Assembly (NCBI RefSeq): GCF_014873145.1
Contig: NZ_JADBEK010000001.1
Location: 4,340,001 to 4,404,000, forward strand
Length of the DNA: 64,000 nucleotides
Direction of reading: 5' to 3'
DNA from: Nonomuraea angiospora
Lineage (GTDB): Bacteria; Actinomycetota; Actinomycetes; Streptosporangiales; Streptosporangiaceae
Notes under the pieces: generated by a model
What the model was told of the DNA's origin: nothing
Seen by the model: only the letters and a program-made list of their open reading frames with translations
The model's database searches: none
Shown: positions 61,237 to 64,000 of the stretch, one piece after another
Layout: each line of letters begins with the position of its first letter
Position numbering within the stretch: position 1 is the stretch's first letter
Made by a program: the position numbers and the translations under genes

Positions 61237-62118
61237 TCATCGGGAAAGCAGGCGTTCCAGGAAGCGCCTGGTCTCCTTGGGCTCCTCGGCCTGGATGCTG
61301 AGCCGGTCCATGACTTCCATGTAGTGGTCGGAGTCGGCGGGTTTGTCCAGGTAGAGGGCGCTGGTGAGCTGCTCCATGTAGACGACGTCGGGCAGCTCGG
61401 GCTCGGGGAAGCGCAGGATGCTGAACGGGCCCCCGGCCGCCGCGTGGCCGCCGCGGTCGAACGGCATGATCTGCACGGTGACGTTGCGCTCGGCCGTGAG
61501 GTCGAGGAGATGGGCGAGCTGCCCGCGCATGATCTCGGAGCTGCCGATCGTCCGGCGCACGACGGCCTCGTCGATCACCGCCCAGACCGTCAGCCCGCTC
61601 TCCAGCCGCCCCTGCCGCGTGGTGCGCACCGCCACGCGGCGGTCGAGCTCCACCCTCGGGGCCTTCTCGTGGGCCAGCTCGATCACGGCCCTGGCGTACT
61701 CGGGGGTCTGGAGGAGGCCGGGCATGAACTGGTTCTCGTACGTGCGGATGCTGGAGGCCGCGCCCTCCAGGCCGATGTAGACCTCGAACCAGGGCGGCAG
61801 CACGTCGCCGTACTTGTGCCACCAGCCGGGGGCGTTGGCCTGCTTGGCCAGGGCGAGCAGCGGCTCGCGCTCGGCGGGGTCGGTGACGCCGTACAGGGTC
61901 AGCAGGTCGGCCACGTCCCGCTGCTTGAAGCTGACCTGGCCGAGCTCCAGCCGGCTGATCTTGGCGTGAGATGCGCGAATCGAGTACCCGGCGTCCTCGC
62001 GCGAGATACCCTTCTCCGTGCGGAGCCTGCGCAGCTGAGTGCCCAGCAGGATCCGCAGCACCGTCGGGCTTCCCGGCGAATGTCTGAGAAGCTTCCCTTC
62101 CGCGCTCTCTGCGCTCAC
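61237..62118 (-). CDS. XRE-family regulator with DUF5753 domain (WhiJ-type)
   Basis: 293 residues from GTG 62118, with AGGAGC 6 bases upstream. The helix-turn-helix (about residues 26-62) reads LGTQLRRLRTEKGISREDAG, followed by IRASHAKISRLELG. The rest is DUF5753: PGLLQTPEYARAVIELA, VQIMPFDRGGHAAAGG and FSILRFPEPELPDVVYME. It is a WhiJ-type regulator paired with the DUF397 protein. Its own promoter carries the same palindrome core as the DUF397 promoter, so it likely controls all three genes of the trio. Confidence 0.92.
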   Translation of the reverse strand: MSAESAEGKLLRHSPGSPTVLRILLGTQLRRLRTEKGISREDAGYSIRASHAKISRLELGQVSFKQRDVADLLTLYGVTDPAEREPLLALAKQANAPGWWHKYGDVLPPWFEVYIGLEGAASSIRTYENQFMPGLLQTPEYARAVIELAHEKAPRVELDRRVAVRTTRQGRLESGLTVWAVIDEAVVRRTIGSSEIMRGQLAHLLDLTAERNVTVQIMPFDRGGHAAAGGPFSILRFPEPELPDVVYMEQLTSALYLDKPADSDHYMEVMDRLSIQAEEPKETRRFLERLLSR

Positions 62119-62134
62119 GCTGCCGCTCCTAGAT

Positions 62135-62163
62135 CATCTGCACGTGCAGATGCGATTCGCATC
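62135..62163. promoter_or_regulatory. Double palindrome between the XRE gene and the HATPase gene
   Basis: CATCTGCACGTGCAGATG (62135-62152) is a perfect 18-bp palindrome with the core TGCACGTGCA. It overlaps a second perfect palindrome GATGCGA-T-TCGCATC (62149-62163). The two sites lie between the divergent starts at 62118 and 62248, so binding could control both. Confidence 0.7.
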
Positions 62164-62181
62164 CGTAAACGACCAAAAGTC

Positions 62182-62210
62182 TTGCATCGGTTAGCACTCC
62201 CCGTAAAGAT
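62182..62210 (+). promoter_or_regulatory. Promoter of the HATPase gene
   Basis: TTGCAT (62182-62187) and TAAAGA (62204-62209) are 16 bases apart, giving transcription start about 30 bases before the ATG at 62248. The double palindrome lies just upstream of the -35. Confidence 0.5.
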
Positions 62211-62247
62211 GGGCATTGGATCACCAGACCGCGCCTCGGGGGCCAGA

Positions 62248-62721
62248 ATGACGACTTTCGACGCTCGGCCGCAAGCCGCCATCGGTTCCCGGCCACCAGG
62301 ATGGCTTTCCTCCATTCTGGTAGAGGGGCATGCCTGGGAGTGCGACGCGGTGTTCCCCTTCCATCAGCGGGTCGCGCTCGAGCCGGCCTGCGTGGCGACG
62401 GCGCGGCGGTTCGTCGATCAGACGCTGGCCGCGTGGGGGGTTTCCGAGCCGGCCTTCGACGCTCAGCTGGTGGTGTCGGAGCTGGTGACCAACGCGATGC
62501 GGCACGGCGGCGGGGCGGCGCAGCTGCGGCTGCTGTCGCACGGGGCGGAGCTGGCGTGCGTGGTGACCGACCACAGCCGGACCGTGCCGGTGGCGACGGC
62601 TCCCGACGTGTTCTCCGAGTTCGGGCGGGGGCTGCGGCTGATCGACGCGCTCTGCACCACCTGGGGCTGGCTGTCGCCCGGCGGCTCGCGCAAGCTCGTC
62701 TGGGCCGTGCTCGCCGCCTGA
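62248..62721 (+). CDS. HATPase_c anti-sigma-factor-type kinase (RsbW/SpoIIAB-like)
   Basis: 157 residues from ATG 62248, with GGGGG 6 bases upstream. The Bergerat-fold N box is LVVSELVTNAMRHGGG, followed by VVTDHSR (G1-like) and GRGLRLIDALC (G2-like). Small proteins of this type bind ATP and hold or phosphorylate sigma or anti-anti-sigma partners; in actinomycetes one commonly accompanies the XRE/DUF397 pair. It is divergent from the XRE gene and shares the double palindrome. Confidence 0.87.
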   Translation: MTTFDARPQAAIGSRPPGWLSSILVEGHAWECDAVFPFHQRVALEPACVATARRFVDQTLAAWGVSEPAFDAQLVVSELVTNAMRHGGGAAQLRLLSHGAELACVVTDHSRTVPVATAPDVFSEFGRGLRLIDALCTTWGWLSPGGSRKLVWAVLAA

Positions 62722-62769
62722 CAGGCGGCACGCCCCGTGTTTCCAGCCGCGAGCGCCCCCTGTACGTCC

Positions 62770-63402
62770 TCATCGCCGCGCCCGGTCGAGCAGTTCGAGT
62801 ACGTCGGCGTCGGTGAGCTGGTCGAAGCGCTCATACCACTGGCCGACCGCCCTGAAGTCGATCGGCGTGCGCAGAACCACCACCTCGTCGGCCTCGTGCC
62901 GCAGCGAGCCGACTGTCTCGCGGGCCCCGACCGGCACGGCCAGCGTCACCCTGGCGGGCTTGGCCGCGGCGACCGCCCTGAGCGCGGCCCGCGCGGTGCC
63001 GCCGGTGGCCAGGCCGTCGTCCACCACGATGACCTCGCGCCCCTCCAGCGGGGGCAGCGGGCGGTCGCCGCGGTAGGCGAGCACCCTGCGCGCCAGCTCG
63101 CGCCGCTCCTTGTCCACCACGTCCGCCACCGACTCGGGCGTCATGCCGAGGCGGCGCAGCAGCGTGTGGTCGAACACGGGCTCGCCGCCCTCGGCTATGG
63201 CGCCCACCCCCAGCTCCGGGGTGGGCGGATAGCCGATCTTCCTCGTCACCAGGACGTCGAGGGGGGCGCCGAGCCTGCGCGCGATCGGCAGGGCCACCGC
63301 CACGCCGCCGCGGGGCAGGGCGAGCACGACGGGGTCGCGCACGTCCTCCAGGCGCTCGGCCAGCAGCTCCCCAGCCTGCGCACGGTCTGCGAAGAGCTCC
63401 AT
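62770..63402 (-). CDS. Phosphoribosyltransferase-domain protein
   Basis: 210 residues. The PRPP-binding motif is VIVVDDGLATGGTA (about residues 124-137), and ALPRGGVAVALPIARRLGAPLDVLVTRKIG is the family's N-terminal block. Members are often annotated as predicted phosphoribosyltransferases, and some stand next to dienelactone hydrolase domains, which this one lacks. Base specificity unknown. It follows rsgA by 56 bases. Confidence 0.88.
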   Translation of the reverse strand: MELFADRAQAGELLAERLEDVRDPVVLALPRGGVAVALPIARRLGAPLDVLVTRKIGYPPTPELGVGAIAEGGEPVFDHTLLRRLGMTPESVADVVDKERRELARRVLAYRGDRPLPPLEGREVIVVDDGLATGGTARAALRAVAAAKPARVTLAVPVGARETVGSLRHEADEVVVLRTPIDFRAVGQWYERFDQLTDADVLELLDRARR

Positions 63403-63458
63403 GACCAGTGCCCTACCCGCTCAACCGCGCTCCTCGCCTCACCCGCGCGGCCGGGCCG

Positions 63459-64000
63459 CTAGGGCCGGCTACGGCCCGAGCGGCGCATCTCCTTGGTGAT
63501 GAGCTTCCACTTGTTCTGCTGCTCCTTGCGCAGGCGGGCGTCGGTCCTGGAGGCCATCCAGGCCGCCTCCCGCCGCAGCTTGCGCCAGCTGTCGAGCCGC
63601 CGCTCCGGCAGCTCACCGGTCTCCAGCGCGGCCAGCACCGCGCAGCCCGGCTCGCCGGAGTGCCCGCAGTCGCCGAAGCGGCACAGCACGGCCAGCGCCT
63701 CGATGTCGGAGAAGACCAGGTCGACGCCGTCGGCGATGTCGTAGAGGCCGATCCGCCGGATCCCGGGCGTGTCGATGACCAGCCCGCCCCCGGACAGCGG
63801 GATGAGCTCCCTGTGGACGGTGGTGTGCCGGCCCCGCCCGTCGGCGGCGCGCACCTGCTGGGTCTCCATGACGCCGTCCCCGGCCAGCGCGTTGACCAGG
63901 GTGGACTTGCCGGCTCCCGACGGGCCGAGGATCACGGCCGTACGGGATCCCTCCAGGTAGCCGGCGGCCAGCGGTACCCCGTCGCCGCGCAGGGACGAGA
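63459..64000 (-). CDS. rsgA: Ribosome small-subunit-dependent GTPase A, N-terminal part missing
   Basis: The frame stays open to the window end, so the start lies beyond base 64000 and about 180 codons of the C-terminal part are seen. The P-loop is GPSGAGKST, the G3 motif is IDTPG, and the zinc site is CRFGDCGHSGEPGC. The circularly permuted order (G3 after the P-loop, zinc domain last) is that of RsgA. It helps mature the 30S ribosomal subunit. The C-terminal tail is basic (RKEQQNKWKLITKEMRRSGR). Confidence 0.93.
   Translation of the reverse strand, partial: SSLRGDGVPLAAGYLEGSRTAVILGPSGAGKSTLVNALAGDGVMETQQVRAADGRGRHTTVHRELIPLSGGGLVIDTPGIRRIGLYDIADGVDLVFSDIEALAVLCRFGDCGHSGEPGCAVLAALETGELPERRLDSWRKLRREAAWMASRTDARLRKEQQNKWKLITKEMRRSGRSRP

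Overview
The window is high-GC bacterial chromosome from a filamentous actinomycete. The evidence is the strong G/C bias at third codon positions, the frequent GTG and TTG starts, a WhiB-type regulator, a DUF397/XRE/HATPase trio, a mycothiol-dependent isomerase-type protein, a DtxR/IdeR-type iron box and several promoters that look leaderless. I would guess Streptosporangiaceae (Nonomuraea-like), but that is an inference from gene content. I see no phage, insertion sequence, tRNA, rRNA or CRISPR array.

Bases 1-16028 hold a solute uptake and conversion locus. It has a truncated amidohydrolase, a Tat-exported beta-propeller, an ABC sugar-type importer (binding protein and two permeases, no ATPase), two dihydrodipicolinate-synthase-like aldolases, a DegT-type aminotransferase, an SDR epimerase, a Gfo/Idh oxidoreductase, HyuA/HyuB and an unusual regulator. 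Three promoters in it carry the same palindrome, CGGTC-NN-GACCG, at the same place next to the -10. This ties the importer, the aminotransferase/regulator pair and the epimerase branch into one regulon. It is the best candidate here for an undescribed system, probably for an aminated or cyclic-amide sugar-like compound.

Bases 16100-31041 hold thymidine kinase with a C-terminal Gly-Thr repeat, a MarR regulator, a CoxG-like protein, a polysaccharide deacetylase and cydAB behind three CTAC-N5-GTAG boxes. Next comes a LivKHMGF-type importer divergent from a LacI regulator. Matched LacI-type operators lie in front of the importer and in front of a secreted ConA-like protein plus a secreted sugar dehydrogenase/LamG fusion.

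Bases 31038-44790 hold two tandem lipoproteins, an LRR protein with a 17-bp tandem repeat at its 5' end, and a purine region. The purine region has a xanthine/uracil permease, the three subunits of a molybdenum hydroxylase, a PucR regulator and, divergently, three genes matching AllH-AllF-AllG (oxamate carbamoyltransferase). A NYN-domain nuclease and an S4 protein lie in between.

Bases 44912-64000 are mixed: a Ser/Thr kinase, a TetR/MFS pair with matched operators, a MOSC protein, a second MFS transporter, a PolA-like exonuclease/polymerase, a metallophosphoesterase, an AGPS-like flavoprotein divergent from TetR-glpD, an iron-box-controlled Suc_Fer-like protein, WhiB, Nudix, an MDMPI-like protein, the DUF397/XRE/HATPase trio sharing a TGCACGTGCA operator core, a phosphoribosyltransferase and the 3' part of rsgA.
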